In this document: piece after piece, positions 46,563-55,901 of the stretch
Position numbering within the stretch: position 1 is the stretch's first letter
Layout: the number at the start of each line of letters is the position of its first letter
NCBI RefSeq assembly: GCF_014196255.1
Contig: NZ_JACIDH010000006.1
Coordinates: 104,774-168,773, forward strand
Reading direction: 5' to 3'
DNA: 64,000 nt
Origin: Sphingomonas pseudosanguinis
GTDB lineage: Bacteria; Pseudomonadota; Alphaproteobacteria; Sphingomonadales; Sphingomonadaceae
The notes under the pieces: generated by a model
The model's input: the letters and a program-made list of their open reading frames with translations, nothing else
Told to the model about the DNA's origin: nothing
Database searches by the model: none
Program-made: the position numbers and the translations under genes

Positions 46563-46646
46563 GTGCGCTTCGACTTCGCTCAGCGTGAACGGAGTTCAGG
46601 ACCTGCCCCACGCCCGTTCAGCCTGAGCGAAGTCGAAGGCTACGGG
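46563..46646. repeat. Palindromic repeat family A, inverted pair
   Basis: A forward copy (46568-46594 region) and an inverted copy (46613-46640 region) lie between the convergent PilZ and prs genes. Additional ACGTG/CACGT pairing extends the stem outward to about 46669. Confidence 0.7.
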
Positions 46647-46712
46647 AATAGCCCTTCGACCTACACGTGACGGGGGCGGGCGACGATTATCGCCAACGCC
46701 CTCGCCCCAGCA

Positions 46713-47648
46713 TCAATCGAACAGACTCGACACGCTCGTCTCGTCCGCAATCCGCTTGATCGCCTCGCCCAGCAGCGGCGCGATGGGCAGGTGGCGGATC
46801 TTGCCGGTGCCGCTGATCGACTCGTGATTGCCGATCGAGTCGGTGATGACCAGCTCGCGCAGTTCCGAGCCATCGACTCGCGCTACCGCGCCGCCCGACA
46901 GCACACCGTGCGTGACATAGGCCACAACATCCTCGGCTCCCGCCTGGCGCAGCGCGGCGGCGGCGTTGCACAGCGTGCCTGCCGAGTCGACGATGTCGTC
47001 GATCAGGATGCAGAAGCGTCCCTCGACGTCGCCGATGATGTTCATCACTTCCGATTCGCCCGCGCGCTCGCGACGCTTGTCGACGATGGCGAGCGGCGCG
47101 TTGTTCAGACGCTTGGCGAGCTGGCGCGCGCGGACCACGCCGCCGACGTCGGGCGAAACGACCATGAGGTTGTCGTTCTTGAAGCGCGCCAGAATGTCGG
47201 CCGACATGACCGGCGCGGCATAGAGATTGTCGGTCGGGATATCAAAAAAGCCCTGGATCTGGCCGGCATGGAGGTCGACCGACAGGACGCGGTCGGCGCC
47301 CGCGACGGTGATCAGGTTCGCCACCAGCTTGGCCGAGATCGGCGTGCGCGGGCCGGGCTTCCGGTCCTGGCGCGCATAGCCGAAATAGGGAATCACCGCG
47401 GTGATGCGGCTGGCCGACGCACGCTTCAGCGCGTCGATCATGATGAGGAGTTCCATGAGGTTGTCGTTGACCGGATAGCCGGTCGACTGGATCACGAACA
47501 CGTCCTCGCCGCGCACATTCTCCTGGATCTCGACGAAGATTTCCTCATCGGCGAAGCGGCGCACCAGCGCCTCCGTCAGCGGCACCTCCAGATAGGAGGA
47601 GATCGCCTTCGCCAGCGGCAGGTTCGAATTGCCGGTCATCAATTTCAT
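46713..47648 (-). CDS. prs: Ribose-phosphate pyrophosphokinase
   Basis: A 311-residue PRPP synthetase, which makes PRPP for purine, pyrimidine, histidine and NAD synthesis. Motifs: [20 protein letters not shown] at the start, [11 protein letters not shown] (ATP site), [22 protein letters not shown], and the PRPP loop [13 protein letters not shown]. The ATG at 47648 starts the conserved domain. It is divergent from gltX. Confidence 0.97.
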   Translation of the reverse strand: MKLMTGNSNLPLAKAISSYLEVPLTEALVRRFADEEIFVEIQENVRGEDVFVIQSTGYPVNDNLMELLIMIDALKRASASRITAVIPYFGYARQDRKPGPRTPISAKLVANLITVAGADRVLSVDLHAGQIQGFFDIPTDNLYAAPVMSADILARFKNDNLMVVSPDVGGVVRARQLAKRLNNAPLAIVDKRRERAGESEVMNIIGDVEGRFCILIDDIVDSAGTLCNAAAALRQAGAEDVVAYVTHGVLSGGAVARVDGSELRELVITDSIGNHESISGTGKIRHLPIAPLLGEAIKRIADETSVSSLFD

Positions 47649-47733
47649 GGTCGTACCCCGTCCCCGCAGACAGCCCGTAGTCGCGGCCCCTTTAATCGCG
47701 CTGTCACAATAGCGCAAAGGTGATTCCCCGATT

Positions 47734-49071
47734 ATGGGCGAGGCCATGACCGTGACCCGTTTCGCTCCTTCGCCCACCGGGCGGCTGCATGTCGGCAACA
47801 TCCGCACCGCGCTGCACAACTGGATGTACGCGCAAAAGGCCGGGGGGCGCTTCCTGCTGCGCATCGATGACACGGATGCCGAGCGGAGCGAGGAACGCTA
47901 TGTCGAGGCGATCCGGGCGGATTTGGCCTGGCTGGGGCTGATCCCGGATAGCGAAGTCCGTCAATCCGAGCGTTTCGCTTTGTATGAGGCGCGGTTCGCC
48001 GAGCTGGTGGCGAGCGGCCATGTTTATCCCGCCTATGAGACGGCGCAGGAACTCGATCTGAAGCGCAAGATTCAGCTCGGGCGTGGCCTGCCGCCGGTGT
48101 ACGATCGCGCCGCCTTGTCGCTGACCGACGAGGATCGCGCCAAGCTGGAAGGCGAGGGCGTTCGCCCGCACTGGCGGTTCAAGCTCGATCACGGCGCGGC
48201 CATCGAGTGGGACGATGCGGTGCGCGGGCCCCAGCGCTTCGATCCCGCGACGATGAGCGACCCTGTGATCCGCCGCGCCGATGGGACGTGGCTCTATATG
48301 CTGCCCTCGGTGATCGATGACATCGACATGGGCGTGACCCAGGTGGTGCGCGGCGAGGATCACGTGTCCAACACCGCGCTCCAGATTCAGATGTTCCAGG
48401 CGTTGAAGGCAGAGCTGCCGCGTTTCGCCCATGCCGCGCTGCTGACCGGGAACGAGGGCAAGCTGTCCAAGCGACTCGGCTCGCTGGGCGTCGATCATTT
48501 CCGCGAGATCGGGATCGAGCCGCAGGCGGTACGCGCGCTGCTGGCACGGATCGGGACCAGCGATCCGGTCGAGCCGGTCGCCGAGATGGCCCCGCTGATC
48601 GCCGGGTTCGACTTCACCCGCTTCGGCCGTGCGCCCGCGCGCTTCGACGAGGCGGAACTGGCGCAGTTGAACGCGCGCATTCTCCACCAGACGCCGTATG
48701 AAGCGGTCGCCGACCGTTTGCCGACCGGCATGGGCGAAGCGGAATGGGAAGCGGTGCGCCCGAACCTTAATACCGTCGCCGAAGCCGCCGACTGGTGGCA
48801 GGTGATCGAGGGGCCGGTCGAGGCCCCCGAACCGGCCGAGGACGACCGCGCCTATCTGGTGCAGGCCGCCGAAGTCGCGGGGCAGATCGACTGGACGACC
48901 GATCCCTGGCACGCACTGACCGCCGCGCTCAAGGACGCGACCGGGCGCAAGGGCAAGACGCTGTTCCTCCCGCTGCGCCTCGCGCTGACTGGCCGGGCGC
49001 AGGGGCCGGACATGGCCGCGCTCTTGCCGCTGATCGGGCGCGACCGCACGATCGCGCGGCTGAACGGCTGA
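47734..49071 (+). CDS. gltX: Glutamyl-tRNA synthetase
   Basis: A 445-residue class I synthetase. [18 protein letters not shown] holds the HIGH-like motif and [14 protein letters not shown] the KMSKS-like motif (KLSKR). The C-terminal anticodon-binding helical domain is present but short. ATGs at 47734 and 47746 are both plausible; the second begins directly at MTVTRFAPS. Many alphaproteobacteria have two GltX forms and use one to charge tRNA-Gln with glutamate; the window does not tell which this is. Confidence 0.95.
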   Translation: MGEAMTVTRFAPSPTGRLHVGNIRTALHNWMYAQKAGGRFLLRIDDTDAERSEERYVEAIRADLAWLGLIPDSEVRQSERFALYEARFAELVASGHVYPAYETAQELDLKRKIQLGRGLPPVYDRAALSLTDEDRAKLEGEGVRPHWRFKLDHGAAIEWDDAVRGPQRFDPATMSDPVIRRADGTWLYMLPSVIDDIDMGVTQVVRGEDHVSNTALQIQMFQALKAELPRFAHAALLTGNEGKLSKRLGSLGVDHFREIGIEPQAVRALLARIGTSDPVEPVAEMAPLIAGFDFTRFGRAPARFDEAELAQLNARILHQTPYEAVADRLPTGMGEAEWEAVRPNLNTVAEAADWWQVIEGPVEAPEPAEDDRAYLVQAAEVAGQIDWTTDPWHALTAALKDATGRKGKTLFLPLRLALTGRAQGPDMAALLPLIGRDRTIARLNG

Positions 49072-49143
49072 TTTACGCGACGGCCTTTCATTACCGGACC
49101 CGCTCGCCCACATAGGGCCGAGCAACACGTAAAGGAGCGTCTT

Positions 49144-50055
49144 TTGGCCACGTTGGGAATGTCGCCTGCCGACAAGGAAGCCGTCACCGCCTTCCGCCGC
49201 GATGTCGTCGAGCCGTCGATGACCAAGCTGGTCATCCTGGACTTCTGGGCGGAATGGTGCGGGCCGTGCAAGGCGCTGGGCCCGACGCTGGAAAAGGTTG
49301 CGGAGGCCTATGCCGACAAGGGCGTCGTGCTGGCCAAGATCGACACCGACAAGAACCAGTTCATCGCCAACCAATTCCAGATCCGCTCGATCCCGACCGT
49401 CTATGCGATGTTCCAGGGGCAGCTGGTCGCCGACCTGACCAGCGCGCGCACCGAAAGCGCGCTGCGCACGATGCTCGACCAGTTGCTCAAGCAATTGCCG
49501 ATCCAGTCGGAAGCGTCGGACGCGGCAGCGGAACTCGAACCGCTGATCGCGATGGGCGAGGAGGTGCTGGAGGCTGGCGACGCCGAGCGCGCGCTGTCGA
49601 TCTTCCAGCAGCTGCTCGACATGGCGCCCGAGCATCCCGCCGTGCTGTCGGGGCATATCCGCGCGCTGCTCGCCGCCGGCCGGATCGATGAAGCCGAAGC
49701 GGCAACCGAGGCGCTTCCGCAAGGCCTCGCCAACGATCCCGCCATCCACCGTGCGGTCGCTGCCGTGGCACTCGCCCGGTCGGCTCCTCCGGCGGCGGAC
49801 TATGCCGATCTGGCGGCCGAGGTCGCGGCCAGCCCCGACGATCACGATAAGCGGTTCGCGCTGGCCAACGCGCAGATGGCGACGGGCGACCGTGACGGCG
49901 CGGCGGACAACCTGCTCCACATCGTTGCGGCCGATCGCGGCTGGAACGAGGACGCCGCGCGCCAGCAACTGCTCAAGCTGTTCGAGGTGGTCGGCATGAC
50001 CGACCCCTGGGTGTCGCAGCAGCGGCGGCGGCTGTCCGCCATCCTGTTCGGATAA
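49144..50055 (+). CDS. Thioredoxin-domain co-chaperone, YbbN/CnoX type
   Basis: A 303-residue protein with an N-terminal thioredoxin fold (about 10-120) carrying an intact WCGPC site (Cys39, Cys42), then tetratricopeptide repeats (LEPLIAMGEEVLEAGDAERALSIFQQLLDMAPEHPAVLSGHIRALLAAG). E. coli CnoX/YbbN lacks the second cysteine and works as a holdase with GroEL and DnaK; here the redox site is complete. The start is TTG at 49144, preceded by AAAGGAG. It is followed by the LON-like gene after six bases. Confidence 0.9.
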   Translation: MATLGMSPADKEAVTAFRRDVVEPSMTKLVILDFWAEWCGPCKALGPTLEKVAEAYADKGVVLAKIDTDKNQFIANQFQIRSIPTVYAMFQGQLVADLTSARTESALRTMLDQLLKQLPIQSEASDAAAELEPLIAMGEEVLEAGDAERALSIFQQLLDMAPEHPAVLSGHIRALLAAGRIDEAEAATEALPQGLANDPAIHRAVAAVALARSAPPAADYADLAAEVAASPDDHDKRFALANAQMATGDRDGAADNLLHIVAADRGWNEDAARQQLLKLFEVVGMTDPWVSQQRRRLSAILFG

Positions 50056-50061
50056 GCGCAG

Positions 50062-50667
50062 GTGGCGCGGCTCTCGATCTTTCCGCTGGCGGGCGCGATC
50101 CTCTTTCCGGGGATGCCCTTGCCGCTGCACATCTTCGAGCCGCGCTACCGGGCGCTCGTCTCCGACGCGATGGCGCGCGACCGGCGGATCGGCATGGTCC
50201 AACCGGCGGGCGAGGGCGACACGCCCGCGCTTTATCAGGTCGGTTGCGTCGGCCGCATCGCCGAGGTCGAGGCGATGGAGGATGGCCGCTACAATCTGGT
50301 TTTAGAGGGCGTGTCGCTGTTCCGTATCCAGCGCGAGCTGGAGGTGACGACGCCGTTCCGCCAGGTCGAGGCGGACTTGCTGCCGATCGCCGACGAGGAT
50401 TTCCTGTCGCTCGGCCGCCGCGCCTCGCTGGAGCAGGAATCGCGGCGCTTTGCCGATCTTCAGGGCTATGCGGTCGATTGGGATTCGGTCGGCCGGCTGG
50501 ATGATGAGAGCCTGGTCAACGGTATCGCCCAGATCGCACCCTTCGATGTCGCCGCCAAACAGGCGCTGCTGGAGGCCCCCGACCTGGAACAGCGTGCCGA
50601 GCTGATCATCCAGTTGATGCAATTCTTCGGACGCCATGATGGCGAGGATCGGGTGACGCTGCAATGA
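50062..50667 (+). CDS. LON N-terminal (substrate-binding) domain protein
   Basis: A 201-residue protein consisting only of the Lon substrate-binding domain: [34 protein letters not shown], then RRIGMVQP and the helical half. No AAA+ or protease domain follows. Stand-alone LON-domain proteins are common in alphaproteobacteria beside YbbN and Trm112-like genes; the function is unknown, perhaps substrate recognition. The start is a GTG at 50062; the end overlaps the next gene by four bases. Confidence 0.88.
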   Translation: MARLSIFPLAGAILFPGMPLPLHIFEPRYRALVSDAMARDRRIGMVQPAGEGDTPALYQVGCVGRIAEVEAMEDGRYNLVLEGVSLFRIQRELEVTTPFRQVEADLLPIADEDFLSLGRRASLEQESRRFADLQGYAVDWDSVGRLDDESLVNGIAQIAPFDVAAKQALLEAPDLEQRAELIIQLMQFFGRHDGEDRVTLQ

Positions 50668-50831
50668 GCCTGGACCCGTGGTTGCTCGAACGGCTGGTGT
50701 GCCCCGTCACGCGCACGCCGCTGCGTTATGACGAGGCCGCACAGGAACTGGTGTCGGAGTCGGCGGGGCTCGCCTATCCGATCCGCGACGGCGTGCCGGT
50801 GATGCTGGTCGAGGAAGCGCGGGAGCTTTGA
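50664..50831 (+). CDS. Trm112/YcaR-family small protein
   Basis: A 55-residue protein starting at an ATG that overlaps the stop of the LON-domain gene. [17 protein letters not shown] and the end [16 protein letters not shown] match the Trm112p/UPF0434 family, which act as partners of methyltransferases in other organisms. The first zinc-knuckle pair is reduced to one cysteine (VCPVT), which is usual for bacterial UPF0434. It is the last gene of the ybbN operon. Confidence 0.88.
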   Translation: MSLDPWLLERLVCPVTRTPLRYDEAAQELVSESAGLAYPIRDGVPVMLVEEAREL

Positions 50832-50860
50832 GCCCCTACGTCGTTCACACTATCCCCCAC

Positions 50861-50952
50861 CCCCGTTCAGCCTGAGCGAAGTCGAAGGCCAAGGGCATCG
50901 CTATCGGCGAGCGTGGGGCATGCACTTCGACTTCGCTCAGGCTGAACGGGGG
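50861..50952. repeat. Palindromic repeat family A, inverted pair
   Basis: An inverted copy (50861-50890) and a forward copy (50922-50952) with a 31-base spacer lie between the convergent Trm112-like and MAPEG genes. Confidence 0.75.
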
Positions 50953-50962
50953 GCGGGATGGA

Positions 50963-51535
50963 TCAGATGATCCGCCCGACCAATGCCACCAGCACGATGA
51001 CCAGCGCCGCCACGCTGGAATAGAAACCCAGCGCAAAGCCGAACGCCCGTGCCACCGCGCCGCGTGCATAATTGGCCCAGAACAGCGTCCGCCCGATCGA
51101 AAACAGTGCGGCGAGCATCGGCACCATCGCGCCCGATCCCTCGACCACCCAGGCCAGCGCGATATAGGCCGGGACCGCCAGCACCACCTGCTCCAGGGTA
51201 TTGCGCAACACCGCCTGCGCGATGGCGATGCGCGGCGAATCACCGCCGCCCCCCGCCGCCGCATCGATGTCGGCGGGCGATTCGAAGCGGAGCGCCGCGA
51301 CATGGCCGATCGCCGCTGCCAGCCACAAGGCCGCCACCGTCGCCGCCGCGACCGCGCGCAGGACCCGGTCGGTCGGTGACAGGAGGGGCGCGAAGCTCCA
51401 GCTGACGATCAGGGTCAGGATGACGACGAACAGCGCCGCGCCCATGCCGCGCGCGACGCCGCGCTGGCGCCGGTCGCGGATCGGCCCGCGCGCGGGGCGG
51501 GTGGGATGGCCGGGATAGTCAGGCCCAGGGATCAT
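50963..51535 (-). CDS. MAPEG-family membrane protein
   Basis: A 190-residue membrane protein with four predicted helices (GAALFVVILTLIVSWSF; VAAATVAALWLAAAIGHVAAL; TLEQVVLAVPAYIALAWVV; YSSVAALVIVLVALVG). The arrangement RNTLEQVVLAVPAYIAL and FSIGRTLFWANYARGAVARAFGFALGFYSS matches the MAPEG (eicosanoid/glutathione metabolism) superfamily. Bacterial members have uncertain roles. The ATG at 51535 lies inside the end of the VOC gene (17-base overlap). Confidence 0.8.
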   Translation of the reverse strand: MIPGPDYPGHPTRPARGPIRDRRQRGVARGMGAALFVVILTLIVSWSFAPLLSPTDRVLRAVAAATVAALWLAAAIGHVAALRFESPADIDAAAGGGGDSPRIAIAQAVLRNTLEQVVLAVPAYIALAWVVEGSGAMVPMLAALFSIGRTLFWANYARGAVARAFGFALGFYSSVAALVIVLVALVGRII

Positions 51536-51947
51536 AGCTGCCAAAGCTCCAGATATGGCCTTCCGGATCGCGCACGGCATAGCCACGGCCGCCATAGGGC
51601 TTGTCCGCCGGCTCCGCGATGATCGTCGCGCCCGCCGCGCGGGCCTGCGCCGCATGGGCATCGACATCGGCGACGACGAGATACAGCTCCATCGTCACCC
51701 CGCCCGCCTGGGCCGGCGTCTTCGATCCCGCAATGGCGGCATGCGGCGTGAACAGCGCGCTCGACACCATCACCATCCGGTCCTGCCGGACCAGCTGCGC
51801 ATGGTGGACGATGTGGGGATCGTCGGGGTCGGCGAAGACCGCCTGCCGTGCGAACCCGAAGGCGTCACACAGAAAATCGATGGCGTGCGGCGCATTCTCG
51901 TACCGGAGGCAGGGAATGATGTCGGGCCGCATCGCCATCTCGCTCAT
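51519..51947 (-). CDS. VOC (glyoxalase/bleomycin-resistance) family protein
   Basis: A 142-residue single-domain VOC protein: IIPCLRYENAPHAIDFLCDAFGF opens the first beta-alpha-beta-beta-beta unit and GRGYAVRDPEGHIWSFGSY closes the second. It resembles the PhnB-like or YdeG-like group of unknown substrate. The metal ligands cannot be assigned with certainty. It follows the ubiquinone hydroxylase gene by six bases and overlaps the MAPEG gene, so the three form one transcription unit. Confidence 0.82.
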   Translation of the reverse strand: MSEMAMRPDIIPCLRYENAPHAIDFLCDAFGFARQAVFADPDDPHIVHHAQLVRQDRMVMVSSALFTPHAAIAGSKTPAQAGGVTMELYLVVADVDAHAAQARAAGATIIAEPADKPYGGRGYAVRDPEGHIWSFGSYDPWA

Positions 51948-51953
51948 GAAGGT

Positions 51954-53174
51954 TCAGACCATCACGCCCTGTAACAACCGGGGCAATTGTCCGGTTTCAC
52001 CGCGCGCTTCGGCCATGAAGCGGTTCTTGATCGGCGGGATATGGTTGATCGCGGTAATGCCCAGCCGCCGGACCGCGCTGGCGGTCTTGCCGGGTATGCC
52101 GAAGATGCGGTTGAAGCTGTCGGTCGCGACCGACACCATCAGCGTGTCGAGCCCGCGCCATTGCTGATAGCGCTGGAGCAGCGCGGCATCGCCCAGGTCC
52201 ATGCCGGTGCGCTTGCCCTCGACCAGCACCTCGACGAGGGCGGCGACGTCGCGATAACCCAGGTTCACGCCCTGCCCCGCGATCGGGTGGATGCCGTGCG
52301 CCGAGTCGCCGACCAGCACCAGCCGTTCGCCGGTCATCGTCGCCGCGCGGTGGAAGCCCAGCGGATAGGCGGAGCGGGGGGACGCATGGGACAACGTGCC
52401 CAGGAATCCGCCCATGCTCTTCTCCGCCTCGGCAAGGAAGGCGCGGTCGGACAGCTTCAGCATCCCGTCGCCATCGCGCCCCGGCACGGACCAGACGATC
52501 GCCGAGCGGTGCCCGATGTCATCGTCGGGCAGCGGCAGCAGCGCGAACGGGCCGCTGGGGTAGAAAATCTCGAACGCGATATTCTCGTGGGCGAGCTCGT
52601 GGTGGAAGGCGCTGATGATCGCCTTGTGGTCGTAGGACCAGCGCGCGACCTTGATCCCCGCCGCCTCGCGTGTCGGCGACTGGCGACCCTCGGCGGCGAC
52701 GAGCAGCGGCGCGCGGACGGTGGTGCCGTCGCTTAAAGTCGCGGTGACGCCCGCCGGACCGCGCTCGACCGATACCGCGCGGGTCTGCATGCGCAGGTCG
52801 ACCAGCTCGGCCTCGCTGGCGGTCGCATGGATCGCGCGGCGCAGCAGCTTGTTCTCGAACATGGTGCCGAGAGCGCCGTCATCGGCATCGGGGATGAAGT
52901 CGAGCGCGCCCGGCTCCAGCCCGTCGCTGACCCGGATGTGCCGGATCTCGCAACCCTGCCCCGCCAGCTTCGCGCCGATGCCGATCGCATCGAGCATCCG
53001 CCAGCTGGCCGAGGCGACGGCCGAGGCGCGCCCGTCGAAACCCGGGGCCAGGACCACCGCCGGATCGGCGGGATCGACGATGATCGAAGACAGGCCATGC
53101 GCGGCCAGGCCAACGCCCAGGGTCGCCCCGACCAGGCCGCCGCCGAGGATGATGACGTCGCTATCCATATCCAT
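51954..53174 (-). CDS. UbiH/UbiF/COQ6-family FAD-dependent monooxygenase
   Basis: A 406-residue flavoprotein hydroxylase. VIILGGGLVGATLGVGLAAHG (residues 7-27) is the GxGxxG FAD site, and LVLVGDSAHGIHPIAGQGVNLGYRDV is the conserved GD/FAD motif. LFENKLLRRAI and the NAD(P)H region fit ubiquinone ring hydroxylases. In alphaproteobacteria one or two such enzymes (UbiL, UbiM types) do all ring hydroxylations; the exact carbon cannot be assigned here. It is divergent from ftsK. Confidence 0.9.
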   Translation of the reverse strand: MDMDSDVIILGGGLVGATLGVGLAAHGLSSIIVDPADPAVVLAPGFDGRASAVASASWRMLDAIGIGAKLAGQGCEIRHIRVSDGLEPGALDFIPDADDGALGTMFENKLLRRAIHATASEAELVDLRMQTRAVSVERGPAGVTATLSDGTTVRAPLLVAAEGRQSPTREAAGIKVARWSYDHKAIISAFHHELAHENIAFEIFYPSGPFALLPLPDDDIGHRSAIVWSVPGRDGDGMLKLSDRAFLAEAEKSMGGFLGTLSHASPRSAYPLGFHRAATMTGERLVLVGDSAHGIHPIAGQGVNLGYRDVAALVEVLVEGKRTGMDLGDAALLQRYQQWRGLDTLMVSVATDSFNRIFGIPGKTASAVRRLGITAINHIPPIKNRFMAEARGETGQLPRLLQGVMV

Positions 53175-53237
53175 GCTCCTAGACCGTCAGGCGGTCGCAA
53201 ACAATGCGGGGGCCGACAATCCGCCGTCCCTCGCGCC

Positions 53238-53266
53238 TTGACGTGGAAACCGTCAGAGGCGATGAA
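53238..53266 (+). promoter_or_regulatory. Candidate promoter of ftsK
   Basis: TTGACG (53238-53243) and GATGAA (53261-53266) are spaced by 17 bases, about 40 bases before the ftsK start. Confidence 0.4.
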
Positions 53267-53305
53267 TTTTCCCGGATTTTCGGACATTCCTGAAGGACAA
53301 CAGCC

Positions 53306-55627
53306 ATGGCCAGCCGCGCGCAGCCCGTTTTATGGCGCGAGACGGTGAAGGCGGGGGCGGTGCGCAGCGGGGCGCTGGTCACGGCGATCGCCTTGTTCGC
53401 CGTCACGCTGATGCTGGTGCTGGCGCTTGCCAGCTACCGCGCGAGCGACCCTGCGCTCAACACCGCCTCGGGCGCGGTGCCCGCCAACTGGCTGGGGCTG
53501 CCGGGTGCCTGGATCGCCGACATCGCGCTGACCCTGTTCGGCCCGGCGGTCGCGCTGATCCTGCCGGTCGGGCCGATCATCGCGACCCGGCTGTGGCGCG
53601 ACCGTCCGGCGGGGCGCTGGGTACGGATGCTGCGCCAGGCGGTGATCGGTGTCGCGCTGATGGCGTGCGCGCTGTCCTTCGTCTCCGACTCGGCGGTGCT
53701 GGCGCTGCCCGCCGGCTGGGGCGGGGTGATCGGCCTGTCGGTCGCCGGACTGGTCGACTGGGCGCTGGCGTTCAGCGGCCAGCCGGCGGTCGTCACCTGG
53801 GGGTCGGCGGTGGCGGGCCTCGCCTTCGGTCTGGGCGGGGCGTATCTGTGGGGCCGCAGCCTGGAACTCGATCTGGCGGAGCGCGGGCTGGCGCGGCTGC
53901 GGCGGCGTCGGGCCACCTCGGGCGAGGACGCGGACGGCGTGCCGTGGGATGACGACGACAGCGCGCTGTACGACGATGATGGGGAAGAGGACGAGGAGCC
54001 GCTGACCCTGGCGCGCAAGGCGGTGCCGGTGCGCGAGGATCGCCCCGCCCCCGTCATCGCCGACCGCCAGGTCGCGCCCGCCCCTGCCCGGCCCAAGGCC
54101 GCCGCCGATCGCGACGCGCCCTATCAGTTGCCCGGCCTCGACCTGCTGACCCCCGCGCCGCCTTCGCCCGCCGGCCAGATCGACAAGGCGGCGCTGGAGC
54201 GCAATGCGCGGCTGCTGGAAAACGTCCTCGACGATTTCCGCGTCCAGGGCGCGATCGTCGAGGTGCGCCCCGGTCCGGTCGTGACCATGTACGAGCTGGA
54301 GCCGGCGCCGGGCATCAAGGCCAATCGCGTCATCGCGCTGGCCGACGATATCGCGCGCAACATGTCGGCGATCTCGGCGCGCGTCGCGGTAATTCCGGGG
54401 CGCAACGTCATCGGCATCGAATTGCCCAACGCCAAGCGCGAGATGGTGTCGCTGCACGAGCTGGTCGCGTCGCAGAGCTTCGCCGATCAGGCCGCCCAAC
54501 TGCCGATCATCCTGGGCAAGAATATCGCGGGCGACTCGGTGGTCGCCGACCTGGCCCCCATGCCGCATCTGCTGGTCGCGGGTACGACGGGTTCGGGTAA
54601 GTCGGTCGGTCTCAACGGCATGATCCTGTCGCTGCTCTACCGCCTGACGCCCGAGCAGTGCCGGATGATCATGATCGACCCCAAGATGCTGGAATTGTCG
54701 ATGTATGACGACATTCCGCATCTGCTCTCGCCGGTCGTCACCGATCCGGCCAAGGCGGTCCGCGCGCTGAAATGGGCGGTCGAGACGATGGAGGACCGCT
54801 ATCGCCAGATGTCCTCGGTCGGCGTGCGCAGCCTTGCCAGCTTCAACGACAAGGTGCGTGCGGCCAAGGCCAAGGGCCAGCCGCTCGGCCGCAAGGTCCA
54901 GACCGGCTATCACCCCGAGACCGGCCAGCCGGTCTATGAAGAAGAAAAGCTCGAATACGAACCGCTGCCGCAGATCGTCGTGATCGTCGACGAGCTGGCC
55001 GACCTGATGATGACGGCGGGCAAGGAAGTCGAATTCCTGATCCAGCGGCTGGCGCAAAAGGCGCGCGCGGCGGGTATCCACCTGATCATGGCGACGCAGC
55101 GTCCGTCGGTCGACGTCATCACCGGCGTCATCAAGGCGAACCTGCCGACCCGCATCTCCTTCCACGTCACCTCGAAGATCGACAGCCGCACCATCCTGGG
55201 CGAGCAGGGTGCCGAGCAGCTGCTGGGGCGGGGCGACATGCTCTATATGCCCGGCGGCAAGGGGATCGTGCGCGTCCATGGTCCCTTCGTCTCGGACGAC
55301 GAGGTGCACCGCGTCGCCGATCACTGGCGTGCGCAGGGCCAACCCGATTATATCTCCTCGGTCACCGAGGAACCGGCGGAGAGCTTCGCGCTCGATGGCG
55401 CACCCACGGGCGAGGACTCGGCCGAGGACCAGCAATATCGCGCCGCGATCCAGCTGGTGTGCGAGAGCCAGAAGGCCTCGACCTCCTGGCTCCAGCGGCA
55501 GTTGCGGATCGGGTATAACTCGGCGGCCCGGCTGATCGAGCGGATGGAAACCGACGGCATCGTCGGGCGCCCGGACCATGTCGGTCGGCGCGAAGTACTG
55601 CGCGATACCGAGGGGCATCCGATCTAG
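53306..55627 (+). CDS. ftsK: DNA translocase FtsK
   Basis: A 773-residue FtsK/SpoIIIE translocase that pumps chromosome termini through the division septum and activates XerCD. Four transmembrane helices fill residues 25-180. An acidic, proline-rich linker (about 190-290) follows. The RecA-like motor has Walker A VAGTTGSGKSVGLNG (about 424-438) and Walker B IVVIVDELADLMM (about 555-567). The C-terminal winged-helix gamma domain (about 705-773, QRQLRIGYNSAARLIERMETDGIVG) reads polar KOPS sequences. Length is compact compared with E. coli FtsK because of the short linker. Confidence 0.97.
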   Translation: MASRAQPVLWRETVKAGAVRSGALVTAIALFAVTLMLVLALASYRASDPALNTASGAVPANWLGLPGAWIADIALTLFGPAVALILPVGPIIATRLWRDRPAGRWVRMLRQAVIGVALMACALSFVSDSAVLALPAGWGGVIGLSVAGLVDWALAFSGQPAVVTWGSAVAGLAFGLGGAYLWGRSLELDLAERGLARLRRRRATSGEDADGVPWDDDDSALYDDDGEEDEEPLTLARKAVPVREDRPAPVIADRQVAPAPARPKAAADRDAPYQLPGLDLLTPAPPSPAGQIDKAALERNARLLENVLDDFRVQGAIVEVRPGPVVTMYELEPAPGIKANRVIALADDIARNMSAISARVAVIPGRNVIGIELPNAKREMVSLHELVASQSFADQAAQLPIILGKNIAGDSVVADLAPMPHLLVAGTTGSGKSVGLNGMILSLLYRLTPEQCRMIMIDPKMLELSMYDDIPHLLSPVVTDPAKAVRALKWAVETMEDRYRQMSSVGVRSLASFNDKVRAAKAKGQPLGRKVQTGYHPETGQPVYEEEKLEYEPLPQIVVIVDELADLMMTAGKEVEFLIQRLAQKARAAGIHLIMATQRPSVDVITGVIKANLPTRISFHVTSKIDSRTILGEQGAEQLLGRGDMLYMPGGKGIVRVHGPFVSDDEVHRVADHWRAQGQPDYISSVTEEPAESFALDGAPTGEDSAEDQQYRAAIQLVCESQKASTSWLQRQLRIGYNSAARLIERMETDGIVGRPDHVGRREVLRDTEGHPI

Positions 55628-55660
55628 GTCGGACCGACATTTGGACACTGTCGCCGTCAT

Positions 55661-55784
55661 TGCTCCCCTGGAAGGGGAGGGGGACCATGCGGAGCATGGT
55701 GGAGGGGTGTCCCCCTCTCGATAGCGGGACACCCCTCCGTCAGGCCTTCGGCCTGCCACCTCCCCTTCCAGGGGAGGAATAAGA
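55661..55784. repeat. Palindromic repeat family B
   Basis: The ends are CTCCCCTGGAAGGGGAG and CCTCCCCTTCCAGGGGAGG. Internal hairpins are ACCATGCGGAGCATGGT, a GTGTCCC/GGGACAC pair and CAGGCCTTCGGCCTG. Confidence 0.7.
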
Positions 55785-55816
55785 TGAATGTCGATTGGCC
55801 CTCGGCGTCAGTATGT

Positions 55817-55900
55817 GCACTTCGACTTCGCTCAGTGCGAACGGAGGCTGGGATATTGCCCCAAACGCCGTTCAGCCTGAGCGACGTCGAAGGCCAAGGG
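55817..55900. repeat. Palindromic repeat family A, inverted pair
   Basis: A forward copy (55817-55847) and an inverted copy (55867-55900) lie between the ends of ftsK and the convergent lipoprotein gene; the inverted copy has a single change (GACGTC for GAAGTC). Confidence 0.7.
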
Positions 55901-55901
55901 A

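Larger units (their letters stand above)
55628..55901. other. Intergenic repeats between ftsK and a lipoprotein gene
   Basis: This 274-bp convergent gap consists almost entirely of a family B unit (55661-55784) followed by a family A pair (55817-55900). No gene is seen. Confidence 0.7.

Noticed and set aside
47704..50202. Long antisense frame (about 830 codons) across gltX, ybbN and the LON-domain gene
   Set aside because: It covers three confidently identified genes on the other strand and has no recognisable motif.
53330..55759. Long antisense frame opposite ftsK that reads into the family B repeat
   Set aside because: FtsK is complete on the plus strand; the antisense product has no motif and starts inside a repeat.
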